In this document: positions 24,029 to 33,009 of the stretch, one piece after another
Layout: each line of letters starts with the position of its first letter
Numbering within the stretch: position 1 is the stretch's first letter
Assembly (NCBI RefSeq): GCF_003312915.1
Contig: NZ_CP030261.1
Location: forward strand, 2,604,001 to 2,668,000
From: Flavobacterium fluviale
GTDB taxonomy: Bacteria; Bacteroidota; Bacteroidia; Flavobacteriales; Flavobacteriaceae
Length of the DNA stretch: 64,000 bases
Direction of reading: 5' to 3'
Position numbers and translations under genes: made by a program
The notes under the pieces: generated by a model
Seen by the model: only the letters and a program-made list of their open reading frames with translations
Told to the model about the DNA's origin: nothing
The model's database searches: none

Positions 24029-25897
24029 ATGCTAGAGCAAAATCAATATACCGAAGATAATATTCGATCACTCGACTGGAAAGAACATATTCGTATGCGT
24101 CCAGGAATGTACATCGGAAAGTTGGGAGACGGTTCTTCTCCAGACGATGGTATTTACATTCTTTTAAAAGAGGTTTTAGATAACTGTATCGATGAGTTCG
24201 TAATGGGCTCTGGAAAAACTATTGAAGTGACTATCAAGGATAAAACGGTTTCCGTTCGTGATTACGGACGTGGAATTCCTTTAGGAAAAGTTGTCGATGT
24301 AGTTTCAAAAATGAATACAGGTGGAAAATACGATTCTAAAGCTTTCCAAAAATCAGTTGGTTTGAATGGTGTCGGAACAAAAGCGGTAAATGCGCTTTCC
24401 AATTATTTCCGTGTAGAATCTGTTCGTGACGATAAACAAAAAGCGGCGGAGTTTTCTGCAGGAAATTTAGTTTCAGAAGAAGATGTAAGTGATACAACAA
24501 AACGTAAAGGAACCAAAGTGACTTTTACGCCAGATGAAACGATCTTCAAAAACTATAAATTCCGTTTAGAATATGTGATCAAAATGGTCAAAAACTATTG
24601 TTATTTGAACAATGGTTTGACGATTATTTTTAACGGAGAAAAATATTATTCAGAAAACGGACTTCGCGATTTATTAGAAGAAACAATCAGCGAAGAAGAT
24701 TTAGAATACCCAATTATCCACTTAAAGGAGCATGATATCGAAGTTGCGTTAACACACAGTAAAACGCAGTACAGCGAAGAATATCACTCTTTTGTAAACG
24801 GTCAGAATACAACACAGGGAGGAACGCACTTAGCGGCCTATCGTGAAGCTGTTGTAAAAACGATTCGTGAATTTTACAATAAGAATTTCGAAGCATCAGA
24901 TGTTAGAAAATCGATTGTGAGTGCGATTAGTATTAAAGTAATGGAACCTGTTTTTGAGTCTCAGACCAAAACAAAATTAGGTTCTACAGATATGGGTTCA
25001 GATGATGGAACACCTCCAGTTTCTGTTCGTACTTTCGTAAATGATTTCATTAAAACCAAATTAGATAATTATTTACATAAAAACCCGCCGACAGCCGAAG
25101 CCTTATTGCGTAAAATTCTACAGGCAGAACGTGAGCGTAAAGAATTGTCAGGAATTAGAAAACTGGCTACAGATCGTGCTAAAAAGGCCAATCTTCATAA
25201 TAAAAAATTAAGAGACTGCCGTGCGCATCTTCCAGATACCAAAAACCCAAGAAACTTAGAAAGCACGCTTTTTATTACCGAGGGAGATTCGGCTTCCGGA
25301 TCGATTACAAAGTCACGCGACGTGAATACGCAAGCCGTTTTCAGTTTGCGTGGTAAGCCTTTGAATTCTTACGGAATGACGAAAAAAATTGTGTATGAGA
25401 ATGAAGAATTTAACTTGCTTCAAGCAGCCTTAGATATCGAAGACGGACTGGAAAAATTACGTTACAACAACATCGTAATCGCAACCGATGCCGATGTCGA
25501 CGGAATGCACATTCGTTTGTTATTGATTACATTCTTTTTGCAATTTTTCCCAGAATTAATTAAAGAAGGGCATTTGTACATTTTGCAGACACCGCTTTTC
25601 AGGGTTCGAAACAAAAAAGAAACCATTTACTGTTATTCTGAAGAAGAAAGAAAAGACGCGATTGAAAAACTAAAACCAAAGCCAGAAATCACCCGATTTA
25701 AAGGTTTGGGAGAGATTTCGCCAGATGAGTTCAAAAACTTTATTGGAGAAACCATTCGCCTTGATCCGGTTATGATGGATAAAAACACTTCTATTGAGCA
25801 ATTATTGTCTTTCTATATGGGTAAAAATACACCTGATAGACAAGATTTTATTATCAAGAATTTGAAAGTGGAGATTGATGAATTGGAGGAGGTATAA
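24029..25897 (+). CDS. parE: DNA topoisomerase IV subunit B
   Basis: ATPase subunit of topoisomerase IV, which decatenates daughter chromosomes. The 622-residue protein shows the GHKL ATPase motifs [19 protein letters not shown] and [12 protein letters not shown] near the N-terminus, then a TOPRIM domain with [15 protein letters not shown] and [12 protein letters not shown], and the C-terminal [13 protein letters not shown]. The pairing with parC downstream separates it from gyrB. An unrelated nuclease gene lies between it and parC, only 19 bases after its stop, so the three are probably one transcript. Confidence 0.96.
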   Translation: MLEQNQYTEDNIRSLDWKEHIRMRPGMYIGKLGDGSSPDDGIYILLKEVLDNCIDEFVMGSGKTIEVTIKDKTVSVRDYGRGIPLGKVVDVVSKMNTGGKYDSKAFQKSVGLNGVGTKAVNALSNYFRVESVRDDKQKAAEFSAGNLVSEEDVSDTTKRKGTKVTFTPDETIFKNYKFRLEYVIKMVKNYCYLNNGLTIIFNGEKYYSENGLRDLLEETISEEDLEYPIIHLKEHDIEVALTHSKTQYSEEYHSFVNGQNTTQGGTHLAAYREAVVKTIREFYNKNFEASDVRKSIVSAISIKVMEPVFESQTKTKLGSTDMGSDDGTPPVSVRTFVNDFIKTKLDNYLHKNPPTAEALLRKILQAERERKELSGIRKLATDRAKKANLHNKKLRDCRAHLPDTKNPRNLESTLFITEGDSASGSITKSRDVNTQAVFSLRGKPLNSYGMTKKIVYENEEFNLLQAALDIEDGLEKLRYNNIVIATDADVDGMHIRLLLITFFLQFFPELIKEGHLYILQTPLFRVRNKKETIYCYSEEERKDAIEKLKPKPEITRFKGLGEISPDEFKNFIGETIRLDPVMMDKNTSIEQLLSFYMGKNTPDRQDFIIKNLKVEIDELEEV

Positions 25898-25916
25898 TAA
25901 AATTATAGAATATTAA

Positions 25917-26984
25917 GTGTCAGACGGTCTTCATAATAAAGTTATTTTTCAGCAAGTTGCCGAGTTATTGCAAAATGCCCGACAACAGGTTTTACGTACC
26001 GTAAATTCTACAATGACAATTACCTATTTTGAAATAGGAAGAATTATTGTTGAAGAAGAACAAAATGGCAAAGATAGGGCTGAATATGGAAAACAACTCT
26101 TACAAAGTCTTTCTCAGCAGTTGACAAAAGAGTTTGGTAAAGGTTTTTCAGTTGATAATTTAAGTAATATGAGAAAGTTTTATTTGACTTTCTCAATTTC
26201 CGAGTCACTGACTCGGATTTTACAAATTAAAAAAACGCAGTCAGTGACTGCGGAATTCAATAAAGTAGATTATCAAACTTTGGCTTCATTTTTTAAATTG
26301 ACATTTACCCATTATGTCTTTTTAATGCGAATTGAAGATGAAAAAGAAAGAAGCTTTTATAAAATTGAATCTGAAAAAAATAATTGGAGCGTTCGGGAGT
26401 TAAAACGTCAATACGATACGGCACTTTACACAAGATTGGCTTTAAGCAGAGATAAAGAAGGAATTTTAAAGCTTTCAGAGCAAGGTCAGATTATCGAGAA
26501 ACCGAAAGATATTATTAAAGATCCTTATATTCTTGAATTTTTAGGATTGCCAGAATTACATCAATATTCAGAATCTCAGTTAGAAGAAGAAATCATTAGT
26601 AAACTAGAGCATTTTTTATTAGAATTAGGTCATGGTTTCACTTTTGTCGCAAGACAGGAAAGAATTACTTTTGATGATAAACATTTTAGAATTGATTTAG
26701 TTTTTTATAATAGAATATTACGATGTTTTGTTCTTATTGATTTGAAAATAGGTGAATTAAAACATCAGGATTTAGGCCAGATGCAAATGTATGTCAATTA
26801 TTACGATAGAGAAATGCGATTGGAAGATGAAAATAAAACTATCGGAATTGTACTTTGTCAGACCAAAAGTGAAGCTGTAGTAAAATATACTTTACCAGAA
26901 AATAATGAGCAAATATTTGCCAGTAAATATAAGACCGTTTTACCAAGTGTTGAAGCTTTAAAGGAACTACTCGAAAACAAATAG
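25917..26984 (+). CDS. DUF1016 (YhcG-like) PDDEXK nuclease family protein
   Basis: A 355-residue protein with an N-terminal DUF1016_N helical domain (about 8-110; ITYFEIGRIIVEEEQ, YGKQLLQSLSQQLTKEFGKG) and a C-terminal PDDEXK-like domain. In it FRIDLVFYNRILRCFVLIDLK supplies the acidic residues and lysine, with aspartate in place of the glutamate in ExK. Homologues occur next to restriction and other defence genes, and a nuclease role is presumed. Translation must start at GTG 25917, since no ATG precedes the conserved domain. It sits between parE and parC with 19 and 23 base gaps, an unusual place. The linker at codons about 95-113 contains two perfect palindromes. Confidence 0.85.
   Translation: MSDGLHNKVIFQQVAELLQNARQQVLRTVNSTMTITYFEIGRIIVEEEQNGKDRAEYGKQLLQSLSQQLTKEFGKGFSVDNLSNMRKFYLTFSISESLTRILQIKKTQSVTAEFNKVDYQTLASFFKLTFTHYVFLMRIEDEKERSFYKIESEKNNWSVRELKRQYDTALYTRLALSRDKEGILKLSEQGQIIEKPKDIIKDPYILEFLGLPELHQYSESQLEEEIISKLEHFLLELGHGFTFVARQERITFDDKHFRIDLVFYNRILRCFVLIDLKIGELKHQDLGQMQMYVNYYDREMRLEDENKTIGIVLCQTKSEAVVKYTLPENNEQIFASKYKTVLPSVEALKELLENK
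26200..26252. repeat. Twin palindromes inside the DUF1016 coding sequence
   Basis: CCGAGTCACTGACTCGG (26200-26216) and CGCAGTCAGTGACTGCG (26236-26252) each have perfect 8-base arms around one central base and share the core AGTCAnTGACT. They encode in-frame peptides SESLTRI and TQSVTAE in the linker between the two domains. Confidence 0.9.
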
Positions 26985-27007
26985 AATTATAATTAGAATA
27001 TAATTAA

Positions 27008-29725
27008 ATGAAAGACGAAGAAGACGATAACATAATTCCAAACGACGACGAGAATAATTCAGATGAAAACCTGATGGATAATCAGGATGGAGATGACGAT
27101 GAGATTATCGATGTAGATGCTAAGCATTTTGAAGGACAGCATTTTTACGAAAACCAAGAGGAAGAAGGAGAAGACGTTATTACCAAAGTAACGGGAATGT
27201 ACAAAGACTGGTTTTTGGATTATGCTTCGTATGTAATTCTGGAACGTGCAGTTCCTGCTATCGAGGACGGATTTAAACCTGTTCAGCGTCGTATTATGCA
27301 CTCTTTAAAAGAGCTGGATGATGGTCGATATAACAAAGTTGCCAATGTAGTAGGGCACACCATGCAGTATCACCCACACGGAGATGCGAGTATTGGCGAC
27401 GCCATGGTGCAGATTGGACAAAAAGATTTATTAATTGACTGCCAGGGAAACTGGGGTAATATTTTAACAGGCGACGGAGCTGCAGCTTCGCGTTATATTG
27501 AAGCACGTTTATCTAAATTTGCTTTGGAGGTTTTATATTCTCCAAAAATTACAGATTGGGGTGTTTCGTATGATGGTCGTCGTGCAGAACCAAACAATCT
27601 TCCGGTAAAATTCCCATTGCTTTTGGCACAGGGTGCAGAAGGTATTGCGGTAGGACTTTCTACAAAAGTGCTGCCTCACAACTTCAACGAGTTGATTGAT
27701 GCTTCGATCAAAATATTAAAAGGAAAGCCTTTTACGCTTTACCCTGATTTTATGACGGCAGGTATTGCTGATGTTTCTAATTATAACGACGGAATGCGTG
27801 GCGGGCGTGTGCGTGTGCGTGCTAAAATTTCGCAATTAGACAAAAATACATTGGTGATTACGCAAATTCCGTTTTCGACCAATACATCTAGTTTGATCGA
27901 TAGTATTTTGAAAGCCAATGATAAAGGTAAAATAAAAATCAAGAAAATTGAGGATAACACAGCAGCCGATGTTGAAATTTTAATTCATCTTTTCCCAGGT
28001 GTTTCTCCAGATAAAACAATTGATGCTTTATTCGCTTTTACAGCCTGCGAAACCTCTGTTGCGCCTTTAGGATGTGTTATTGAAGATAATAAACCGTTGT
28101 TTATTGGGGTTTCTGAAATGTTGAAGATTTCAACGCACAGAACTGTGGATTTGCTTCGTCAGGAATTAGAAATTCATTTAGAAGAACTAAAAAACAAGTG
28201 GCATTTCTCTACTTTAGAAAAAATATTCATTCGCGAAGAAATGTATATTGATTTCAAGTTGTATGGAGATAGAGAATCGCTTTACAAATATTTATACGAT
28301 CGTTTTGAGCCTTTCAAAAAATCATTTGTCAGAGAAATCACTGATGAAGATTTACAGCGTTTAACTCAAATCCCAATGATTCGTATTACTCGTTTTGACT
28401 CGGATAAAGCCGATGAATTGATTTCAAGGTTAGAAGAAGAAATGAAAGAAGTCGAGCATAATCTAGAGCATTTAACAGATTTTGCTATTGCTTATTTCGC
28501 CAAATTAAAAGAAAAATACGGAAAAGGACGTGAGCGTCAGACAGAGCTTCGTGTTTTTGACAACGTTGAGGCTACGAAAGTAGTGTTGCGTAACACGAAA
28601 CTTTTTGTAAACCGCGAAGAAGGTTTCGTAGGAACCAGTTTAAAGAAAGATGAGTACGTTGCCGATTGTTCTGATATTGATGATGTAATTGTCTTTTTAC
28701 GCGACGGTACAATGATGATTACAAAAGTTGATGCTAAAACATTTATAGGAAAAGATATAATTCACGTTGCTGTTTTTGATAAAAGCGATAAACGTACGAT
28801 TTACAACATGATGTATCGTGATGGTAAATCAGGTCCTTCTTATATCAAACGTTTTAATGTGACTGGGGTAACGCGTGATAAAGCTTACGATTTAACTAAT
28901 GGAACAAATGGTTCTCAAGTAGTTTATTTTTCGCATAATCCAAATGGAGAAGCTGAGGTTGTTACCATATTACTTCGTCAAATTGGAACCATTAAAAAAC
29001 TGAAATTCGATATTGATTTTGCTAAGCTGGCTATTAAAGGCCGTGGATCAAAAGGAAATTTAGTAACAAAATATCCAATCAAGAAAATCGAATTAAAAGA
29101 AAAAGGAATTTCAACTTTACTCCCAAGAAAAGTTTGGTTTGATGATACTGTAAAACGTCTAAATGTTGATGGAAGAGGTGAGTTGCTTGGCGAATTTAAA
29201 CCTAGTGATAAAATCTTAGTAATAAGCCAGACAGGTAAATTGAAAGTCATTATTCCAGAATTGTCAACACATTTTGAGGAAGATATGATTGTTTTGGAAA
29301 AATGGAAGCCTAAAAAACCAATTTCAGCCATTTATTATGATGGAGAAAAAGAGCGCTATTTCTTGAAACGTTTCCTTGTGGAGAATGAAGGTAAAGAGGA
29401 AAGCTTTATTACAGACCATCCAAATTCGCAATTAGAGATTGTGTCGACAGATTATCGTCCTGTGGCGCAATTGGTTTTTGCGAAAGTAAAAGGAGTTCAA
29501 AAAGAAGATTTACATATAGATGTTGAGGATTTCATAGCGGTAAAAGGTTTTAAAGCACTCGGAAATCAATTAACAACTGACAAATTAAAACAAGTTAATT
29601 TGTTAGATCCACTTCCTTATGAAGAACCTATAGAAGAACTTCCAGAGAAACCCGAACTATCAGAAGATGATCCTGTAGAGACAGAATTAGATGATGACGG
29701 GCAAATAGGCCTTGTTTTAGAATAA
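27008..29725 (+). CDS. parC: DNA topoisomerase IV subunit A
   Basis: DNA breakage-reunion subunit of topoisomerase IV, 905 residues. An acidic N-terminal extension of about 55 residues (many D and E) precedes the catalytic domain. Seen: KPVQRRIMHSLKELDDGRYNK, the quinolone-pocket segment HPHGDASIGDAMVQIG (about 122-137), and the active tyrosine Y163 in AAASRYIEARLS. A beta-pinwheel C-terminal domain follows from about 510, lacking a clear GyrA box, which supports ParC over GyrA. The end is again acidic. It is preceded by the DUF1016 gene and parE and followed by a strong terminator. Confidence 0.96.
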   Translation: MKDEEDDNIIPNDDENNSDENLMDNQDGDDDEIIDVDAKHFEGQHFYENQEEEGEDVITKVTGMYKDWFLDYASYVILERAVPAIEDGFKPVQRRIMHSLKELDDGRYNKVANVVGHTMQYHPHGDASIGDAMVQIGQKDLLIDCQGNWGNILTGDGAAASRYIEARLSKFALEVLYSPKITDWGVSYDGRRAEPNNLPVKFPLLLAQGAEGIAVGLSTKVLPHNFNELIDASIKILKGKPFTLYPDFMTAGIADVSNYNDGMRGGRVRVRAKISQLDKNTLVITQIPFSTNTSSLIDSILKANDKGKIKIKKIEDNTAADVEILIHLFPGVSPDKTIDALFAFTACETSVAPLGCVIEDNKPLFIGVSEMLKISTHRTVDLLRQELEIHLEELKNKWHFSTLEKIFIREEMYIDFKLYGDRESLYKYLYDRFEPFKKSFVREITDEDLQRLTQIPMIRITRFDSDKADELISRLEEEMKEVEHNLEHLTDFAIAYFAKLKEKYGKGRERQTELRVFDNVEATKVVLRNTKLFVNREEGFVGTSLKKDEYVADCSDIDDVIVFLRDGTMMITKVDAKTFIGKDIIHVAVFDKSDKRTIYNMMYRDGKSGPSYIKRFNVTGVTRDKAYDLTNGTNGSQVVYFSHNPNGEAEVVTILLRQIGTIKKLKFDIDFAKLAIKGRGSKGNLVTKYPIKKIELKEKGISTLLPRKVWFDDTVKRLNVDGRGELLGEFKPSDKILVISQTGKLKVIIPELSTHFEEDMIVLEKWKPKKPISAIYYDGEKERYFLKRFLVENEGKEESFITDHPNSQLEIVSTDYRPVAQLVFAKVKGVQKEDLHIDVEDFIAVKGFKALGNQLTTDKLKQVNLLDPLPYEEPIEELPEKPELSEDDPVETELDDDGQIGLVLE

Positions 29726-29730
29726 TAACG

Positions 29731-29762
29731 AAAACGCTAAGATATAATCTTAGCGTTTTTTT
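29731..29762 (+). terminator. Terminator after parC
   Basis: AAACGCTAAGA and TCTTAGCGTTT form an 11-base-pair stem with a 5-base loop, followed by a T run. It ends the parE-parC unit just before the T6SS remnant. Confidence 0.92.
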
Positions 29763-29774
29763 ATTTGATTTAGT

Positions 29775-30466
29775 CTAATTTTGAGGGATAAATTCCCCTT
29801 TAGTCCATTTTACTTCATTGTTTTCGATATGTACAGAAACAGAATCTCCATCTTTTATTTCTCCTGAGATTATTTTCTTAGCTAAAGGTCTTCTTAAATG
29901 TGTTCGAATAATACTTTTAATCGGCCTTGCCCCGTATTTAGCATTATACCCATTTTCAGCCAGATAAAGTTTAGCGTCCATTGGAATTTCAACTTTAAGG
30001 TTGATGTTTTTGAGTAAATCCATAAACTCTTTTTTGAGATGGATTTCAAATATTTTCAACGCATTTTCTTTACTGATAGGCGCAAAAGGTACAATTTCAG
30101 TTAAACGTCCTAAAAATTCTGGTCTGAAATAATTCGCCATAATTTCCATTAAAGAAGTTGAGGCAGGAATTTGACCACTATTAAAAGTTTCAACAATATG
30201 GTCTGCACCAATATTCGAAGTAAAAAGAATAATAGCATTAGAGAAATCACCTTCTTTTCCTAGTCGGTCGTGCAGTTTTCCTTCATCCATAATTTGAAGA
30301 AAAACATCAAAAACAGACGGATGCGCTTTTTCAATTTCATCAAATAAAACTATTGAATATGGCTTTTGACGAATTTTATTTACGAGCAATCCACCGGATT
30401 CATAGCCGACGTACCCTGGGGGCGCACCGTGAATTACTTCAAAACGTTCTGGATGTTTTAAAAGAT
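29775..30466 (-). pseudogene. tssH: 3' remnant of a ClpV/TssH-type AAA+ ATPase (T6SS sheath-recycling ATPase)
   Basis: About 225 C-terminal residues of a Clp/HSP100 family ATPase. Present: the end of the second AAA+ domain with GAPPGYVGYESGG, Walker B IVLFDEIEKAHP, sensor 1 LFTSN, arginine finger region FRPEFLGRL, and sensor 2 YGARPIKSIIRTHL. Missing: the N-terminal domain, the first AAA+ domain and the Walker A of the second, so it cannot hydrolyse ATP. There is no start codon: the only in-frame candidate is a TTG inside the conserved GGLLVNK segment, and the frame continues upstream without one. ClpV/TssH (about 820-850 residues) fits better than ClpB because a TssF-like fragment abuts its broken end. 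The frame is undamaged, suggesting a recent loss. Confidence 0.78.
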
Positions 30467-30470
30467 GAGA
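30445..30470. other. Deletion junction between two truncated genes
   Basis: To the left the minus strand encodes ClpV-type sequence; to the right the plus strand encodes TssF-like sequence from about DVLKDETSSF onward. Both homologies end within roughly 20 bases of each other, with no insertion sequence, repeat or target duplication that I can see. Confidence 0.65.
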
Positions 30471-31096
30471 CTTCCTCTTTTTCCGGATTAGGGAAAGATT
30501 TTATGAACAGCTCTTTGGTTCAGATCAATCAATTGCTGGCTTCTGTAGAGCAGCAGGCAAAAGAAAGTGATTTTTCTAAGAATAGTGATCCATATTTAAT
30601 GATTAAGCCTAAAAATGATGAAAGTGTCGGAAAAGATTTTTCTATCAATTATTGGTCAACCTGTGCAGAAGAAGGAAATGACATTAAAGCAGGAACAGCT
30701 TTAGATTGCAAAGATTTATTTTTTGTAAGCAATAAAGTTACCCTGATGACTAATACCGTAGGCGGTGTAAACAAGCAGAATAATAAGGACAGGATTTTAG
30801 CTTACAGAAACGCATTACTAACCCGTGGCAGAATTGTAACGTTTGCAGACATCAAAGCGTTTGGATTTAATCATTTTAAAAATTCTATTATCGATATTAA
30901 AATAGAAAAAGGAACTCGAAAAGAAATTTCTGTAAAAGCAGGTTTTAGCCGAACGGTAGATATTTTCATAAAAACAAATCCAGAAGAAAAGGAACATTTA
31001 TCCAATTCGGAATGGGAGTATCTATGTGATAGCTTCATGAGAAACCTTAAGAATAGATCTTCAAATGTATTTCCATATAGAATGTTTGTCAAATAA
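30450..31096 (+). pseudogene. tssF: 3' remnant of a TssF-like T6SS baseplate gene
   Basis: About 213 C-terminal residues beginning near DVLKDETSSFSGLGKDF and ending FPYRMFVK. The segments TNTVGGVNKQNNKDRI, AYRNALLTRGRIVTFADIKAF and GFSRTVDIFIKTN resemble the C-terminal part of the Bacteroidota type VI baseplate protein TssF (phage gp6 / baseplate J-like), normally about 600 residues. No start codon belongs to it: upstream in the same frame is only the antisense of the tssH fragment. The frame is open to a natural stop and a terminator. The TssF call rests on recalled family patterns and on the adjoining ClpV fragment, so it is less certain than the ATPase. Confidence 0.62.
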
Positions 31097-31102
31097 AAGA
31101 GG

Positions 31103-31134
31103 AACGCCGAAAATTTATATTTTCGGCGTTTTTG
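31103..31134. terminator. Bidirectional terminator after the tssF remnant
   Basis: AACGCCGAAAAT and ATTTTCGGCGTT form a 12-base-pair stem around TTAT, followed by T residues. It also serves the convergent peroxidase gene ending at 31159. Confidence 0.9.
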
Positions 31135-31158
31135 TTAATCTGGAAGTTATTATTGGTT

Positions 31159-32943
31159 TTATTGGTGTTTTTTATCTGTAAGCGTTTTCATAAAAGCAAC
31201 AAGAGCTTGTTCTTCTTTTACGGTTAAATTCAATTTATCAAACGGCAAAGTTTGATTCTCTACTGAATAACCTAAACCTTGACCGCCGCCTTTATTGTAA
31301 AAAGAAACTATTTCTTCGAGTGTTTTAAAAACTCCGTTGTGCATGTACGGAGCGGTAACTGCTGCATTTCGGACGGTTGGAGTTTTAAACGCACCAACCA
31401 ATTGTGGCATTTTATTATATAAATAACGGCCTTTATCTGGACTCAAAGTTTTGCCTGATGCTTCATTTGGAGTTCCAATAACTTCATGTTCTGTTTTAGA
31501 ATAGCTTGGCGGAACTGTTCCGTTAAATAAAGGCGTAAAATGACAAGTAGCACATTTTGCTTTTCCCATAAAAAGATTCATTCCTTCAATTTCTTGATTA
31601 TTAAGACTGTTTTCATTTCCCCTCATGTATTCATCAAATCTGGAGTCAAAGGCATTTAATGATCTAACATAACTCGCAATAGCATTTTGAATCTGCCAGG
31701 CTTCTGGTTTTAAAGTTTTCGGATAGGCTTTTTTAAAGAGTTTTATATATTCTTCATCTAGCAGAATTTTGGCATGAATATTATCCATAGAACCATGCAT
31801 TTCATCTTTATTCTGAATAACATCGACACTTTGTTTTTCTAAATCTAACTGACGCATGTCCCAAAATTGAGCATTTTGTAAAGAAGCGTAAGTTAGGGTA
31901 GGAGTGTTTCGTGCTAGATTTGAACCTGTTAAAGATAGATTTGTTTTTAATCCATCTGTAAATGCTTTTTCAGGATGGTGACAGGAAGCACAGCTTCGAT
32001 CATTATTTTTAGAGAGGCTTTTATCATAAAACAGTTTTTCTCCAAGAACTGATTTGTCCTTCGTAAAATTATATTCTTGTGAAAGCACAAACGCATTTAC
32101 ATCAAAAGCATCTTTGTCAAATAAAGTTTCAATTGTTGGTTTTAAGGGACTGCTTTTCTTTACGTTTTTAATATGCTCTTCTTTCTGAAAAGTTTTTAAT
32201 TTTTTTGAAATCGGATTTAAATATTCGCTTATAAAAACCGATCGGTTAAAGGCGTTGAAATTGCTGTTTTCTTGGCAGTACTTCTGCGCTTTAGAAACTA
32301 ATTTTTTTAACTCTGCTAATGATTTATTGTCACCATTAATTTTTTCCAGCGATTCTGGAATCACAATTAAACTTTGTCCCGCTTCCGGAATTGATGATTG
32401 CAAAATCGGGCTGTCAAAACCTGTAATTCCGAGAGCGATAACACGAAATACATTTTGCTGAATAGCATCTAGAACATAATCATCACTAATAGCAATTACT
32501 TCAAAAGTACTTTTCAGCTGTTTGATGTTCGATTGAAAAATATTCAACTCTCTAATCAAATCTTCTTTACTTTCTTTCTTGTATTCAGGGAAAATCATTT
32601 CTTCTATAACCTGAAAACCATGTGGTTCAAAAGACCTATTTTCTTCCAATTCCATTTCATCCAAGGCAGGACCATTCATAAATCTTGCTGTTTCCGGAAT
32701 AAAATATTCAACTGCCCATTCGACTTTTTTATAAATAAGACGAGATTTTTTGAATTGCTCTAAAATTTCTTTTTGAGAGGAATTGTTGTTTACAAGTTTT
32801 TGAAAATGAACGATTTCATTGTCTAATTTGGTTAGATCAATGAGTAAATCTTGTTTAATTGATGCTTTCTGATTTTGATTCTTTTGACATGAAAACAACA
32901 AACCAAGCGTTAGAAATAGAAATGTAAAATGCTTTAATTTCAT
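31159..32943 (-). CDS. Diheme cytochrome c peroxidase with imelysin-like N-terminal domain, lipoprotein
   Basis: A 594-residue periplasm-facing lipoprotein: lipobox ending at C19 (LLFSC). The C-terminal half (about 275-594) is a MauG/CcpA-type diheme domain with heme motifs CASCH (318-322) and CATCH (464-468), plus the family segments FTDGL and PYMHNG. The N-terminal part (about 25-255) is helical and contains FKKSRLIYKKVEWAVEYF and EPHGFQVIEEMIFPEY, resembling the GxHxIE region of imelysin-like iron-linked proteins. Peroxide reduction or heme/iron handling is inferred. It lies downstream of a PhoX-like phosphatase gene on the same strand, with a hairpin between. Typical CcpA proteins are about 350 residues, so the fusion explains the length. 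Confidence 0.87.
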   Translation of the reverse strand: MKLKHFTFLFLTLGLLFSCQKNQNQKASIKQDLLIDLTKLDNEIVHFQKLVNNNSSQKEILEQFKKSRLIYKKVEWAVEYFIPETARFMNGPALDEMELEENRSFEPHGFQVIEEMIFPEYKKESKEDLIRELNIFQSNIKQLKSTFEVIAISDDYVLDAIQQNVFRVIALGITGFDSPILQSSIPEAGQSLIVIPESLEKINGDNKSLAELKKLVSKAQKYCQENSNFNAFNRSVFISEYLNPISKKLKTFQKEEHIKNVKKSSPLKPTIETLFDKDAFDVNAFVLSQEYNFTKDKSVLGEKLFYDKSLSKNNDRSCASCHHPEKAFTDGLKTNLSLTGSNLARNTPTLTYASLQNAQFWDMRQLDLEKQSVDVIQNKDEMHGSMDNIHAKILLDEEYIKLFKKAYPKTLKPEAWQIQNAIASYVRSLNAFDSRFDEYMRGNENSLNNQEIEGMNLFMGKAKCATCHFTPLFNGTVPPSYSKTEHEVIGTPNEASGKTLSPDKGRYLYNKMPQLVGAFKTPTVRNAAVTAPYMHNGVFKTLEEIVSFYNKGGGQGLGYSVENQTLPFDKLNLTVKEEQALVAFMKTLTDKKHQ

Positions 32944-32961
32944 AATGGTATTGTAATAGAA

Positions 32962-32989
32962 ACAACCCTTATCAAAAAATAAGGGTTGT
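32962..32989 (-). terminator. Hairpin between the PhoX-like and peroxidase genes
   Basis: ACAACCCTTAT and ATAAGGGTTGT form an 11-base-pair stem with a 6-base loop. It starts about 18 bases upstream of the peroxidase ATG and has only a weak T tract, so it may be an attenuator or RNA-stability element instead of a full terminator. Confidence 0.6.
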
Positions 32990-33009
32990 TGATAATTTTA
33001 ACGATTCTA

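Noticed and set aside
30353..30450. Start of the TssF-like frame at TTG 30353
   Set aside because: This part is antisense to the conserved ClpV segment and is not TssF-like; the frame is open only by chance.
29775..31096. Prophage or extracellular contractile injection system instead of T6SS
   Set aside because: A ClpV-type second AAA+ domain is a T6SS trait and is not part of phage tails or the usual extracellular systems, but with only two fragments this is not absolute.
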